From the NCBI GenBank assembly GCA_964387495.1, contig CAYLXB010000007.1:1-64000 (forward strand): a stretch of DNA of 64,000 nucleotides, in the 5' to 3' direction. The notes below the pieces were generated by a model that was not told the DNA's origin, made no database searches, and saw only the letters and a list, made by a program, of their open reading frames with translations. The translations under genes were made by a program, and so were the position numbers. This document shows, in pieces, positions 1 to 8,616 of the stretch; positions within the stretch are counted from its first letter, which is position 1; each line of letters opens with the position of its first letter. The stretch is from DSXF01 sp964387495. GTDB lineage: Bacteria; Chloroflexota; Anaerolineae; Anaerolineales; Villigracilaceae.

Positions 1-10
1 GTTGTCAATA

Positions 11-94
11 TGGGGCGAGTGGGGGTCGAACCCACAAGGTGTCTCCACCGGTTGATTTTAAGTCAACTGCGTCTGCCGATTCCGCCATCGCCCC
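11..94 (-). tRNA. tRNA-Leu, anticodon UAA
   Basis: The minus strand folds into a class II tRNA of 84 nt. The acceptor stem is GGGGCGA paired with TCGCCCC, with discriminator A at position 11. The anticodon stem GTTGA/TCAAC encloses the loop CTTAAAA, which gives anticodon TAA (UUA leucine). A variable arm with a GGTG/CACC stem and a T arm GTGGG/CCCAC are visible. CCA is not encoded. Confidence 0.97.
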
Positions 95-103
95 GGCAGT
101 GTG

Positions 104-131
104 ATTCTACTCCAAGCCGCAATTCCGTCAA
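104..131 (-). promoter_or_regulatory. Sigma-70 type promoter of tRNA-Leu
   Basis: On the minus strand TTGACG (positions 131-126) and TAGAAT (109-104) are separated by 16 bp. The -10 box ends 9 bp before the first tRNA base, the expected place for a tRNA promoter. This was recognised by eye. Confidence 0.55.
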
Positions 132-169
132 GGAACCTGCGGCTGGATCAGCTGCGTCGCAGCTGGGAT

Positions 170-970
170 TTATTTCGTGGCGATGAACCCGCCCACCACC
201 TTGGTCATCACCAGTTCGCCGTCCTGCTTCAGGCGCCGTTCGGCCGCGGCCGCGATCCTGTCCATCACCTGCTCGAACTCATCTTTGCCGCTGAACAGCC
301 CCGTCCACAGTTTGCGGTCCTCCGAGAGCGAAGCCCGGGTATAGTCCAGGAACGGCTCGACCGTCGGGAAGGTCAGCGGGTTTTCGAAGGTGTGCACTTC
401 CACCTTCGAAAAGGTGGCCCGCATGGCCTCCAGGATGCCCGTGCTGTAGCGCGAAGAGCCCGGCATGGGCGGGATCGGCTTGCCCGTGGCTTCCTTGATC
501 ACCTCGTAGAACAACTGCTTGTTGGCCGGCATCGGGCCGCTCGAGAACAGCCGCCCGCCCGGTTTGAGCACCCGCTGCATCTCCCGGATGGTGAAGGGGA
601 TGTCGGCCGCGTAGTAGATCGCGAAACAGCACGACTCCAGGTCGTACTGGTTGTCCTCCAGCGGGAAGCGCCGGTTGAAATCCAGTTCCATGAATTTCAC
701 CGGGCTGCCCAGTTTCGCATTTTCCGCGCGTGCCTTGTCGAGCAGTTCCGCGTTCACGTCCCCGCCGGTGATCTCCGCCTGCCCGCCGGTATACTTGTGA
801 TACAGGAAGCACTGTTTCCCCGCCCCGCAGCCCACATCCAGGATCTGCATGCCCCCGGCCGGTTTCAGCAGGTCCAGCATCCACTGGTCGATATCGCGCC
901 CGCCGAACTGTTTGTGGATGTCGATCCGCTTCAGCAGGTCGTTCGTGGTCTCCTGGTAATTGATTTCCAT
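170..970 (-). CDS. Class I SAM-dependent methyltransferase
   Basis: The product is a 266-residue soluble protein with a Methyltransf_11/25-type Rossmann fold. The SAM-binding motif I is ILDVGCGAG near residues 43-51, and an acidic residue ending the second strand (TGGDV) follows. A motif IV region comes next, and the phrase REMQRVLKPGGRLFS is typical of the family's motif VI. The acceptor substrate cannot be read from the sequence. Two in-frame ATGs lie six bases apart. The second (970) is preferred because AAGGAG lies six bases upstream of it but directly abuts the first (976). The gene runs divergently from hisS. The first 120 residues would also fit small-molecule methyltransferases, so function stays general. 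Confidence 0.85.
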   Translation of the reverse strand: MEINYQETTNDLLKRIDIHKQFGGRDIDQWMLDLLKPAGGMQILDVGCGAGKQCFLYHKYTGGQAEITGGDVNAELLDKARAENAKLGSPVKFMELDFNRRFPLEDNQYDLESCCFAIYYAADIPFTIREMQRVLKPGGRLFSSGPMPANKQLFYEVIKEATGKPIPPMPGSSRYSTGILEAMRATFSKVEVHTFENPLTFPTVEPFLDYTRASLSEDRKLWTGLFSGKDEFEQVMDRIAAAAERRLKQDGELVMTKVVGGFIATK

Positions 971-1094
971 GTCCATCTCCTTGTGGCAAAATTCAAGGCT
1001 TGCATTTTATCATGATTTGCATCCCAGCCCTCCGTCCTCCCTCCAAGTATGCTAAAATCATCCCGACAAATCCCGGATACCAGGAGTACACCTC

Positions 1095-2378
1095 ATGAAA
1101 CCCACCATTCCTGCGGTCAAAGGCACCCGCGAGTTCTACCCCGAACAGATGGCTTTGCGCAATTATATTGCCGCCAACGCCCGCCATGCCGCGCATGCCT
1201 TCGGCTACCAGGAATGGGACGGTCCCTTCATCGAGACCCTTGAACTGTATGCCGCCAAATCCGGCGAGGAACTGGTCCGGGAGCAGTCCTTTGTCTTCCC
1301 GGACCGCGGCGGCGACCTGATCACCCTGCGCCCCGAACTCACCCTCAGCCTGGCGCGCATGATCGCCGCCCGCCAGAACGAACTGGTCTACCCCCTGCGC
1401 TGGTGGTCCTTTGGCCCCTTCTGGCGCTATGAACGCCCCCAGAAGGGCCGCACGCGCGAGTTCTTCCAGTGGAATGTGGATATGCTCGGCGTCGCCTCCC
1501 CCGAGGCGGATGCCGAACTGATCGCCGTGGCTGCCGTCTTCCTGCGCTCGGTCGGCCTGACCCCGGCGCGGGCGCGCCTCTTCGTCAATGACCGCCGCCT
1601 GATGGACTCCCGCTTTGACGCCCTGGGCATCCTGCCGGAGAAACGCCTGGCCGTCTCCAATCTGGTCGACCGCCGCAACAAACTCAAGCCCGAGGCCTGG
1701 GATGCCTACGCCCTCGAGCAGGGCCTCAGCCCGGCGCAGCTGGACGGCCTGAAGTCCCTGCTGGCCGATAAGGAACTCTGGCGCACCTCGGAGAGCCTGG
1801 TGCGGCTGTTCGCGGCCCTGGAGGCGCTCGGGGTGCGGGAGTACGTCGAATTCGACCCCAACATCGTGCGCGGCCTGCTGTACTACACCGGCACGGTCTT
1901 CGAAGCCTTCGACCTGAGCGGCGGCGTGCGGCGCGCCATCCTGGGCGGGGGACGTTACGACAACCTGCTGGCCGATGTCGGCGGCGATCCGCTTGGAGGG
2001 GTCGGCTTTGCCATGGGCGATGTCGTCCTCGGCATCGTCCTCGAGGAGAGCGGCCTGCTCCCGCCCTTCGTCCCCACCCCGGCCCCGGTCCTGGTCACCG
2101 TCTTCGACGCCTCTTCCTGGCTCGATTCGCTGGCCCTGGCCGCCCAGCTGCGTGCCGCCGGGCTGGATGTCACCTGCTACCCCGAACCCGCCAAGCTGCC
2201 CAAGCAGTTCAAGTTTGCCGATAAGATGGGCATGCGGGCCGTGCTGGTCTGCGGGCCGGACGAAGCCGCTGCCGGGCAGGTGACCCTCAAGGACCTCACC
2301 AACGGCACCCAGTCCCAGGTGAAACGCGCGGAGGCGGCCGCGTCCATCCGCAAAATCCTTGAAAGTGCGGGTGGCTGA
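1095..2378 (+). CDS. hisS: Histidyl-tRNA synthetase
   Basis: This 427-residue class II aminoacyl-tRNA synthetase charges tRNA-His. The N-terminus has the HisRS opening KGTREFYPEQ. Motif 2 is FGPFWRYERPQKGR followed by REFFQ (about residues 110-130). The histidine-specific HisA motif is VRGLLYYTGTVFE near residue 255, and motif 3 is GGGRYDNLL followed by GVGFAMG. The last 90 residues form the anticodon-binding domain, so this is a full synthetase and not HisZ. The HisA motif usually reads RGLDYY; here Asp is replaced by Leu, while the catalytic Arg is kept. AGGAG precedes the ATG at 1095. The tRNA-His gene begins only 22 bp after the stop codon. Confidence 0.95.
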   Translation: MKPTIPAVKGTREFYPEQMALRNYIAANARHAAHAFGYQEWDGPFIETLELYAAKSGEELVREQSFVFPDRGGDLITLRPELTLSLARMIAARQNELVYPLRWWSFGPFWRYERPQKGRTREFFQWNVDMLGVASPEADAELIAVAAVFLRSVGLTPARARLFVNDRRLMDSRFDALGILPEKRLAVSNLVDRRNKLKPEAWDAYALEQGLSPAQLDGLKSLLADKELWRTSESLVRLFAALEALGVREYVEFDPNIVRGLLYYTGTVFEAFDLSGGVRRAILGGGRYDNLLADVGGDPLGGVGFAMGDVVLGIVLEESGLLPPFVPTPAPVLVTVFDASSWLDSLALAAQLRAAGLDVTCYPEPAKLPKQFKFADKMGMRAVLVCGPDEAAAGQVTLKDLTNGTQSQVKRAEAAASIRKILESAGG

Positions 2379-2387
2379 TGGTATAAT
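2359..2387 (+). promoter_or_regulatory. Promoter of tRNA-His inside the end of hisS
   Basis: TTGAAA (2359-2364) and a perfect TATAAT (2382-2387) are separated by 17 bp. The -35 box lies within the last codons of hisS and the -10 box starts 4 bp after its stop. The tRNA starts 13 bp downstream of the -10 box. Confidence 0.75.
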
Positions 2388-2400
2388 CCGCCCGCTATAC

Positions 2401-2474
2401 GGTGCCCATAGTTCAATTGGCGGAACGTCTGACTGTGGATCAGAAGGATGTGGGTTCAAGACCCACTGGGCACC
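2401..2474 (+). tRNA. tRNA-His, anticodon GUG
   Basis: The fold is canonical. Position 2401 is the extra G-1, which pairs with discriminator C73 (2474), the identity element of tRNA-His. The acceptor stem GTGCCCA/TGGGCAC follows. The anticodon stem CTGAC/... encloses the GTG anticodon. The T arm is GTGGG/CCCAC. CCA is not encoded. Confidence 0.97.
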
Positions 2475-2482
2475 CTGGAGAG

Positions 2483-2510
2483 GCCTCCCCGCGCGGGAGG
2501 CTTTTTCTTT
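2483..2510 (+). terminator. Rho-independent terminator after tRNA-His
   Basis: GCCTCCC (2483-2489) pairs with GGGAGGC (2495-2501) across a 5-base loop. The stem is followed by TTTTTCTTT, an intrinsic terminator 8 bp past the mature tRNA end. Confidence 0.85.
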
Positions 2511-2616
2511 GCCGGTTGACCCCTGTGCGCCTTGTGCGTACAATTGGGATCATTCCCTGTCTGCGGGGCCAGCCCTGCCCGGAATCCAATCTCTGTTCGC
2601 CGGCGGATACCAACCC

Positions 2617-3204
2617 ATGAACATCGTGAACATTGTTTCCATCTTCGGCACGCTCGGCACGCTCCTCGGCCTGGTACGCGCCGTGCCGCAGCTGGTCAGG
2701 CTCCTGCGCGCCCGCTCCGCCGCGGGGGTCTCGGTGGATACGGCCGCCACCAGTTCCATCGTCAGTTTTGGCTGGTCTGCCTATGGCCTGCTGACCGGCC
2801 AGCCGTATGTCTGTTTGGCCACCGGTTCCTCCGGGCTGATCTTCGCCGCGGTTACGCTCTTTGCCCTGCGTTTTGGCCGCCGCGCCCGCGAGTTCAGGGT
2901 CGCGCCGCTCTGGCTGGTCGTGCTGCTCCTGGCCGGCCTCCTCGCCGGGAAGGACGGCCTGGGCCTGCTTCTGCCGGTCAGCGTGCTGGTGGCCAACCTG
3001 CCCCAACTGTGGGTCGCTTTCCGGGAGGGCAGCCTGGCAGACCTCTCCCTGGGCACCTGGCTGCTCTCGCTGGCCGATGGGCTGGTCTGGGGCGGCTATG
3101 CCCTGGGCCGGCAGGATACTTCCATCCTGTTCTACGCCATCTTCCAACTGGCCACCAGCGGGCCCATCATTGCCCTGAAACTCTTCCGCCGGTCGGGCCG
3201 TTAA
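2617..3204 (+). CDS. PQ-loop repeat membrane protein (SWEET/MtN3-like)
   Basis: The 195-residue protein is almost entirely hydrophobic with about seven predicted membrane segments. Two PQ-loop motifs are visible, one near residues 25-45 (VPQLVRLLRARSAAGVSVDT) and one near 128-145 (NLPQLWVAF followed by LSLGTW), the hallmark of the SWEET/PQ-loop transporter fold. Family members move sugars, amino acids or other small solutes; the substrate here cannot be read. Start chosen at ATG 2617 because it begins MNIVNIVSIFGTLGTLLGL, a direct lead into the first helix; the open frame upstream runs through the tRNA-His and is not coding. No strong Shine-Dalgarno is visible. The next transporter gene follows 39 bp downstream. 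Confidence 0.8.
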   Translation: MNIVNIVSIFGTLGTLLGLVRAVPQLVRLLRARSAAGVSVDTAATSSIVSFGWSAYGLLTGQPYVCLATGSSGLIFAAVTLFALRFGRRAREFRVAPLWLVVLLLAGLLAGKDGLGLLLPVSVLVANLPQLWVAFREGSLADLSLGTWLLSLADGLVWGGYALGRQDTSILFYAIFQLATSGPIIALKLFRRSGR

Positions 3205-3243
3205 CCGCGCGGGCCGGTTGATTTCCATCGAAAGGATCATCCC

Positions 3244-3705
3244 ATGCCAAAATCCATCGGGCTGGCTCTGCTGGCTGCGCTCCTGAGCGGGCTGGCGATC
3301 GGGACCCAGGCCTCGCTGAACAGCGCCGCCGGCAAACTGACCGGGGCCGCGCTGACGGGACTGCTGGTCAATTTCCTGGGCGGGGCCGCCGCCGGGCTTG
3401 TCCTGCTGGCGGTCGGTCTCCAGCGGGGGGCGGGCGCCCTGGCAGGCATCCGCCTGACCACCTGGGGCATCCTCATCGTGTCGGGGCTGCTCGGCATCGG
3501 TATCATCACCGGCATCGCCTATGCCCTGCCCAGGACCGGTGTTGCCGCGGGGCTGTCGGCCATCATCGCCGGGCAAATGCTGGTTGCGCTGCTCGTGGAT
3601 GCGCTCGGCCTGGCAGGCGGCCAGCCCATCCAGCTTACGTGGGGCCGCCTCCTCGGCCTCGCCCTGCTCATGCTGGGCACGTGGGCCATCCTGCCCAAGG
3701 GCTGA
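3244..3705 (+). CDS. DMT-superfamily transporter, YdcZ/DUF606 type
   Basis: The 153-residue protein has five hydrophobic segments and the length typical of single-domain DUF606 (YdcZ) proteins in the drug/metabolite transporter superfamily. The N-terminal pattern GLAIGTQASLNSAAGKLTG and the FLGGAAAG segment near residue 45 are characteristic. The ligand is unknown. GAAAGGATC lies just before the ATG. It follows the PQ-loop gene by 39 bp and is probably cotranscribed with it. Confidence 0.8.
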   Translation: MPKSIGLALLAALLSGLAIGTQASLNSAAGKLTGAALTGLLVNFLGGAAAGLVLLAVGLQRGAGALAGIRLTTWGILIVSGLLGIGIITGIAYALPRTGVAAGLSAIIAGQMLVALLVDALGLAGGQPIQLTWGRLLGLALLMLGTWAILPKG

Positions 3706-3771
3706 GCCCCCGGGATTGAAATGCCCTGACCGTGACCCCTGCCTGCCGCGTGGAGCAGTGACATTCGTCAC

Positions 3772-3798
3772 TTGTTGCATGCCAGGGCCGGTTATAAA
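3772..3798 (+). promoter_or_regulatory. Possible promoter of the secreted-protein gene
   Basis: TTGTTG (3772-3777) and TATAAA (3793-3798) are separated by a short 15-bp spacer, 42 bp ahead of the start codon at 3841. The sub-optimal spacing makes this tentative. Confidence 0.35.
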
Positions 3799-3840
3799 CT
3801 GATATCAATTCTGCTGCCCCGCGAATCACCTGGAGGAGCT

Positions 3841-6800
3841 ATGGCAACCCGCGTTGATAAAAAGTTACCCCACCTGATTCTTATCTTCCCCCTTTTCCTG
3901 AGCATGATCTTGCCCCCGGCCGCGCCTGTTTTGGCATCCGGCCGGGCGCAGGCCGGGCCGCTGACCTACCTGGAGCAGTTCAACAGCGATGTTTTTGCAG
4001 GCGGCGGCTGGATCCGCACCGATTCGTCCGTCTGGGTGGACACGGCCAACGGCTGGCTGCAGATCAGCCCCGACGGCGGAGCCGATGACGCCGCGGAAAG
4101 GGCGATGAATGCTGCCTGGCCGGTGACGATCGAAACCCGCCTGCGGCTGGTCAGCGGAGGCGGGGATTACCGCCTGCCCTGGTTGAAAGTCTTCTACGGC
4201 CCGGCTTCCCCGGCTTACATTGGGGTTACCTATAACAGTTCCAATTCTTACGGTTGGAATCTCAATGGCTTCACCGGCTCGCACGTCAAGGCGCCGCCCT
4301 CCGCGAATACCTGGCTGACACTGCGGATCGTCCTGGCGGAGGCTGGCGGGGAACTTTGGGTGAAATATGATAACGAGACGGAGTTTACCCGGGTCGCTGT
4401 GAACACCTGGCATATTCCCCTGCCCATGATCGGGATCCGCCTCGAGCAGCCTCTTGATTCGGTCGTCACCGTGGATTATCTCGACCTCCAGGGACAGGCC
4501 GCTCCGGGGCCGTTCGAAAAACTCTCGCCGGCCGACGCGGATGACAGCCGCCTGGCCTCCACGCTCCTGTCCTGGTCTGCCAGCCCGGAGGCTGAATCCT
4601 ACGAATACTGCTATGACACGGTGGATGACGCGGCCTGCAGCACCGCCTGGGTGGATGCCGGCAGCAATACCCGGGTGGAAATTACGAACCTGGACCCCTG
4701 GACCGTGTACTATTGGCAGGTGCGCGCCCGGCTCGGCAGTGAATCCGCCCCGGCGGATTTTGGGAGCTGGGGATCGTTCAACTGGGGATATGCAGAACTT
4801 TTTGGAACGGATGTCTTTGCGGCGGGTTCCTGGAGCCGGACGGATACGTCGGTCACCATGGACGGCGTGAACGGCTGGCTGCACATCGGCAGTGACGGCC
4901 AGGCGGACGATTACGCTGAAAAGCAGGTTGCGTTTGCATATCCCCTGACGCTTGAAACCCGCCTGCGCTCGGCCGGGGGCCTGGATTACCGGCTCCCCTG
5001 GCTGCACCTGGTTTATGGCCCGGCTCCGGAACAAAAGATTGCCATCAGTTACAACACCACCCCGGCCTATGGCTGGGCTTTGGGCACCTTCACGGGTGTG
5101 CATACCAAGGCGCCCCCCGCCGATAACACCTGGGTGACGCTCCGGGTGGCTGTGCGTGCGGACGGCGCGGATTTATCCGCCAGGTTCGACGGGGAAACGG
5201 GGTTTACGCATGTTGTCAGCCAGAACTGGCCTGCCAAAAGTGAAATCACTGCCATCCGCATCTACCAGCCCCTGGATGCCGGCGTGGATGTCGACTTTCT
5301 GCGGCTGATGGGGGCCGGGGTGCCGTATGACCTCGGTTATTGCGGCCTGGTGAATGCTGCCAGGGACTCTTCCGGGGAAGATGCCTGGTACTTCCAGGGT
5401 GAGCAGGGCGATATCGTTTCCATCGCCGCCGCCGGGGAGGACAGCTTCCTGCTCGGCAGGGTTTCCCTCCGGGCGCAGGACGGCAGCACCCTTGCCTGCC
5501 AGGTTCCGGAGGCGGGCAACATTGCCGGGGTCGGCGGCTATGTCCTGCCGTCCGCGGGCCGTTATACCGCCGTTGTTGACGGACGGGTCAACGAAGCATT
5601 TCCGGAAGGGGAATACACCCTTGTCCTGCTGCGCTCGCGCGAATACCAGGCGGCCGCCGTGGGCTGCCTGCAGCCGGATTCCCTGACCGCCGTGCAGGAA
5701 GGCTTTTGGGAAGAAATGACCGCCCAAAACCTCGGGGTTGTGTTCGGAAAGTACCTGGAAGAGGTAACCACTGCCCTGATTGCAAATTGGACCTCCCTGG
5801 TCCTGGACGTGATCGGCTCCCTGCTGCAGGGGGGCAGCCCGCCGACGGAGATCGTCCTGAACCTGGGCGGCATGGATCCTTTTTCAAAAGAGTATGTCGT
5901 TTCGGATGCCATTCGGGTGGAGGCCGGGCAGGCCGTCCTGCCGGAGGTCGTGATCGGGCGGGGGGCCAGTTTTACGGATACGCCTCTCTCCCTGGATGTG
6001 GTGAAGACTTCCGAACCGGGCAGCCCGCCGGTCCTTTCCCAGGTCCTGCTTACCGCGCAGGAGTGGGAGACCTTGTTGTCCAGTTCGATGCCGCAATTTG
6101 TGCTGACCCCCAAGGCGCCGCTCAGCCTGGAAGATGCGGGTACCTACCAGGTGACCATCTCCGGCCTGGACACGGATGCCCGGGATACGGCCGTCGTAAC
6201 AGTGTACGAACCTACGACCACTACCATTACAGCGACGGAACCCAACCCCTCCGTCCCCCTGCAGCCGGTGCTGGTGCGTGTGACTGTGAGCAGCGGCGCC
6301 GGCACACCTGCCGGGCAGGTGCAGATCCAGGGTGCGGATGCGGACTGCAGCCTGACGCTGGAGGATGGCTCCGGCTCCTGCACGGTGGTGTTCACCTCTG
6401 CCGGCAGTTCCAGGCTGCTGACGGCCGTCTATCCCGGCTCCGGCTGGCATGCGCCCAGCACGGGCACGGCTGTCCACGAGGTGGGGGCGGTGCCCAGGCT
6501 CACCTGGACTTCGGAGGCAGCCCGGGATGGCTGGATCTTGGAATCGACCGAATTCAGCCGGCGCGGCGGCAGCCTGAACGCGGATTCCGGCAGCCTCTTT
6601 GCCGGCGACGATGCCGGGGACAGGCAGTATGTGGGCGTTTTGCATTTCAACACGGCCAGCCTGCCGGATACGGCCGTGATCACAAAGGTTACCCTCCGGC
6701 TCAGAAAGCAGGGGGTGGCCGGCACGGATCCTTTCAATACGCACGGCAACCTGCTGGTGGATATCCGCACGGGTGCGTTTGGGGGCAGCGGTGCCCTGCA

Positions 6801-7059
6801 GTTGGGTGACTTCCAGGCCGCGGCCAGCAAAAGCGCAGTGGGGGGGATTCCCGGCACGCCGCTGAACGGCTGGTATGCCAAAACCTGGCTGAGCGGCATC
6901 TTTCCTTATATCAACAAGGCAGGCGTGACCCAGTTCCGCCTGCGGTTTGCGAAGGATGACAACGACGACCTGGGCGCCGATTATCTTAAATTCTACAGCG
7001 GCAACGCGGTCAACGCGGCCTACCGGCCGCAGTTGGTCATCGAATACACCCTGCCGTAG
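3841..7059 (+). CDS. Large secreted multi-domain protein with DNRLRE-like C-terminus
   Basis: The 1072-residue protein starts with a basic stretch and a hydrophobic signal peptide ending near VLASGRA. Two copies of a LamG/DUF1349-like beta-sandwich follow (about 45-215 and 315-480); they share phrases such as ETRLR, YRLPWL and IGIRLEQPLDS/AIRIYQPLDA. A fibronectin III-like domain (about 218-312) separates them. A PPC-like segment, an unassigned region, an Ig-like domain (about 790-880) and a DNRLRE-like beta domain (about 890-1072) come next. No catalytic motif is visible, so an adhesive or carbohydrate-binding surface role is inferred. The start at 3841 is supported by GGAGGAGCT immediately upstream; a longer frame from 3772 lacks one. 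Codons 961-1067 are identical in DNA to the end of the gene at 9123. Confidence 0.8.
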   Translation: MATRVDKKLPHLILIFPLFLSMILPPAAPVLASGRAQAGPLTYLEQFNSDVFAGGGWIRTDSSVWVDTANGWLQISPDGGADDAAERAMNAAWPVTIETRLRLVSGGGDYRLPWLKVFYGPASPAYIGVTYNSSNSYGWNLNGFTGSHVKAPPSANTWLTLRIVLAEAGGELWVKYDNETEFTRVAVNTWHIPLPMIGIRLEQPLDSVVTVDYLDLQGQAAPGPFEKLSPADADDSRLASTLLSWSASPEAESYEYCYDTVDDAACSTAWVDAGSNTRVEITNLDPWTVYYWQVRARLGSESAPADFGSWGSFNWGYAELFGTDVFAAGSWSRTDTSVTMDGVNGWLHIGSDGQADDYAEKQVAFAYPLTLETRLRSAGGLDYRLPWLHLVYGPAPEQKIAISYNTTPAYGWALGTFTGVHTKAPPADNTWVTLRVAVRADGADLSARFDGETGFTHVVSQNWPAKSEITAIRIYQPLDAGVDVDFLRLMGAGVPYDLGYCGLVNAARDSSGEDAWYFQGEQGDIVSIAAAGEDSFLLGRVSLRAQDGSTLACQVPEAGNIAGVGGYVLPSAGRYTAVVDGRVNEAFPEGEYTLVLLRSREYQAAAVGCLQPDSLTAVQEGFWEEMTAQNLGVVFGKYLEEVTTALIANWTSLVLDVIGSLLQGGSPPTEIVLNLGGMDPFSKEYVVSDAIRVEAGQAVLPEVVIGRGASFTDTPLSLDVVKTSEPGSPPVLSQVLLTAQEWETLLSSSMPQFVLTPKAPLSLEDAGTYQVTISGLDTDARDTAVVTVYEPTTTTITATEPNPSVPLQPVLVRVTVSSGAGTPAGQVQIQGADADCSLTLEDGSGSCTVVFTSAGSSRLLTAVYPGSGWHAPSTGTAVHEVGAVPRLTWTSEAARDGWILESTEFSRRGGSLNADSGSLFAGDDAGDRQYVGVLHFNTASLPDTAVITKVTLRLRKQGVAGTDPFNTHGNLLVDIRTGAFGGSGALQLGDFQAAASKSAVGGIPGTPLNGWYAKTWLSGIFPYINKAGVTQFRLRFAKDDNDDLGADYLKFYSGNAVNAAYRPQLVIEYTLP
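6721..7043 (+). repeat. 323-bp exact direct repeat, copy 1
   Basis: This stretch matches 11550-11872 base for base over 323 bp, checked line by line by eye. It encodes the C-terminal 107 residues of the DNRLRE-like domain in the same frame in both genes. Similarity falls off abruptly at both ends. Confidence 0.95.
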
Positions 7060-7099
7060 CCGCACCGGCGGCGAACCGGCTGTATCAAGGAGAGACACC

Positions 7100-8437
7100 A
7101 TGACCGAAGAACTCACTGCTGCCACCTGGCTCGAAAGCAAGAACTATCGCCGGGCCGTCGAACTCGGTTCGCAGGCCGTCGATTCACTGGTCGAGGTCCT
7201 GCTGGGATACGGCATCCCGCAGGCAGACCGCATCCACGCTGCCGAAGCGCTCGGGGAGATCGGCGACCGGCGCGCCCTCCCGGCTCTTGTCGAGGCGCTG
7301 ACCCGCTTTTTGGACGTGCAGACCCGTGTGGATACGAACATGGAGATGGAAATCGAGATGGGTCGGAGCAACCCGGTGGGGAAGGCTGCCATTCAGGCTC
7401 TGGCTGAATACTGGGATCCCGGGTTGATCCGGCCGCTCCTGCTGGCAGCGCGGGAGACGCGCCTTCACATCACGGAAACGGCGGAGGTGATCACCGGCCT
7501 GGGCGTGCAGGCCGTGCCCGTCCTGGTGGCGCTGCTGGACGATCCCGAGTTCCGGGATGTGAAAGATCCGAATCCGATCACCCTGCTCGGTGCGATTGGC
7601 GATCCGGCTGCGATCGAACCGCTCATCGCGGTCCTGAAAAGCCGCTGGCCGGCCTCCACCTGCCTGGAGGCACTCGCCCGGATCAAGCACCCCGCCACGT
7701 TCGACGCCCTCCAGCCTTTTGTCGGCCTGCAGGGGGCGCGGGCGATCTCGAATGGGCAGAACCGCCATGAAGACCCCCGCAATATTCGCAATGGGGTTAT
7801 CGAATGCCTGGCAGACCTGGGCGACCCGCGCGCCCGGGATGTCCTGGCGGGCGAATTGCTAAACGTGAACATCCCCCTGGCCGAAAATTGGCACATCCCT
7901 GCTGCTTTGGATCGGCTGGGCTGGAAACCCGGCGCGGATCCGGCCGGAGTCCGGTACTGGCTCCTGAAGGGCGAACTGGATAAGATTGCCGCCATCCCCG
8001 CCGTCTCTTTCGATACCCTGCTGTCCATCCTCCCGCGCAAAGATGAAGATGAGGATGTGTTGACCAGGGTGGTGAAGGCGCTTGGCGAAATTGGTGACCC
8101 GCGCGCCATCAAACCGCTGCAGGAGATGATCCTGGCCAGGCTGTCCGAAAAATTCAGGCCGGAATTCTACCTGGAAACCATGCAGATCTGTTCCCGGGTC
8201 ATCCGGCCCAGGGTCGAGCTATTCGTCGAGACCCTGCTAGCCATCCCGAACCCGTCGGTGCAGGACATCGTCGCGCATGCTGACCTCCTGTTGTCGGAGT
8301 ATGTCTCCCTGCTGGAGGCGGTTAAAAAATCGCCTCTCATGGATGCCCGCGTGCGCAGCGAGGCTGCCCGGCACCTGGAAAATTACAAAGAATCGATCGG
8401 CAGGGTGCCTTTGCTCGACTTCGGCTCTTCGAATTGA
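7100..8437 (+). CDS. HEAT-repeat (PBS lyase-like) protein
   Basis: The 445-residue soluble protein is built from short alpha-helical repeats. Units such as HAAEALGEIGDRRALPALVEAL (about 48-70, split here as HAAEALGEIG and DRRALPALVEAL), LLGAIGDPAAIEPLIAVL, CLADLGDPRARDVLAGEL and ALGEIGDPRAIKPLQEMI are classical HEAT/PBS-lyase repeats with the GD.RA signature. Such proteins are scaffolds for protein-protein contacts; no enzyme domain is visible. AAGGAGA lies 8 bp upstream of ATG 7100, which decides the start. It sits 40 bp after the secreted-protein gene and may be cotranscribed. It lacks a signal peptide, so it should stay in the cytoplasm. Confidence 0.8.
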   Translation: MTEELTAATWLESKNYRRAVELGSQAVDSLVEVLLGYGIPQADRIHAAEALGEIGDRRALPALVEALTRFLDVQTRVDTNMEMEIEMGRSNPVGKAAIQALAEYWDPGLIRPLLLAARETRLHITETAEVITGLGVQAVPVLVALLDDPEFRDVKDPNPITLLGAIGDPAAIEPLIAVLKSRWPASTCLEALARIKHPATFDALQPFVGLQGARAISNGQNRHEDPRNIRNGVIECLADLGDPRARDVLAGELLNVNIPLAENWHIPAALDRLGWKPGADPAGVRYWLLKGELDKIAAIPAVSFDTLLSILPRKDEDEDVLTRVVKALGEIGDPRAIKPLQEMILARLSEKFRPEFYLETMQICSRVIRPRVELFVETLLAIPNPSVQDIVAHADLLLSEYVSLLEAVKKSPLMDARVRSEAARHLENYKESIGRVPLLDFGSSN

Positions 8438-8475
8438 CGAACCCTGGCATTGCCTCCCGCTCCGCTGATTGGTGC

Positions 8476-8504
8476 TTGAAACGGCGGGCGATTTCTTGTA
8501 TAGT
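8476..8504 (+). promoter_or_regulatory. Sigma-70 type promoter
   Basis: TTGAAA (8476-8481) and TATAGT (8499-8504) are separated by 17 bp. It lies in the 179-bp gap ahead of the gene at 8617 and would also drive the secreted-protein gene at 9123. Confidence 0.65.
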
Positions 8505-8616
8505 GGATTCGCCAGCCTCCCGACCCTGAATTGAGCGGCCGGCCTGCCCATCCCAACCGGCCGATGGTCATCCTTGACCGCCGGTGTCCGTTTTGTATGA
8601 GATTGGAGGTGTGATC

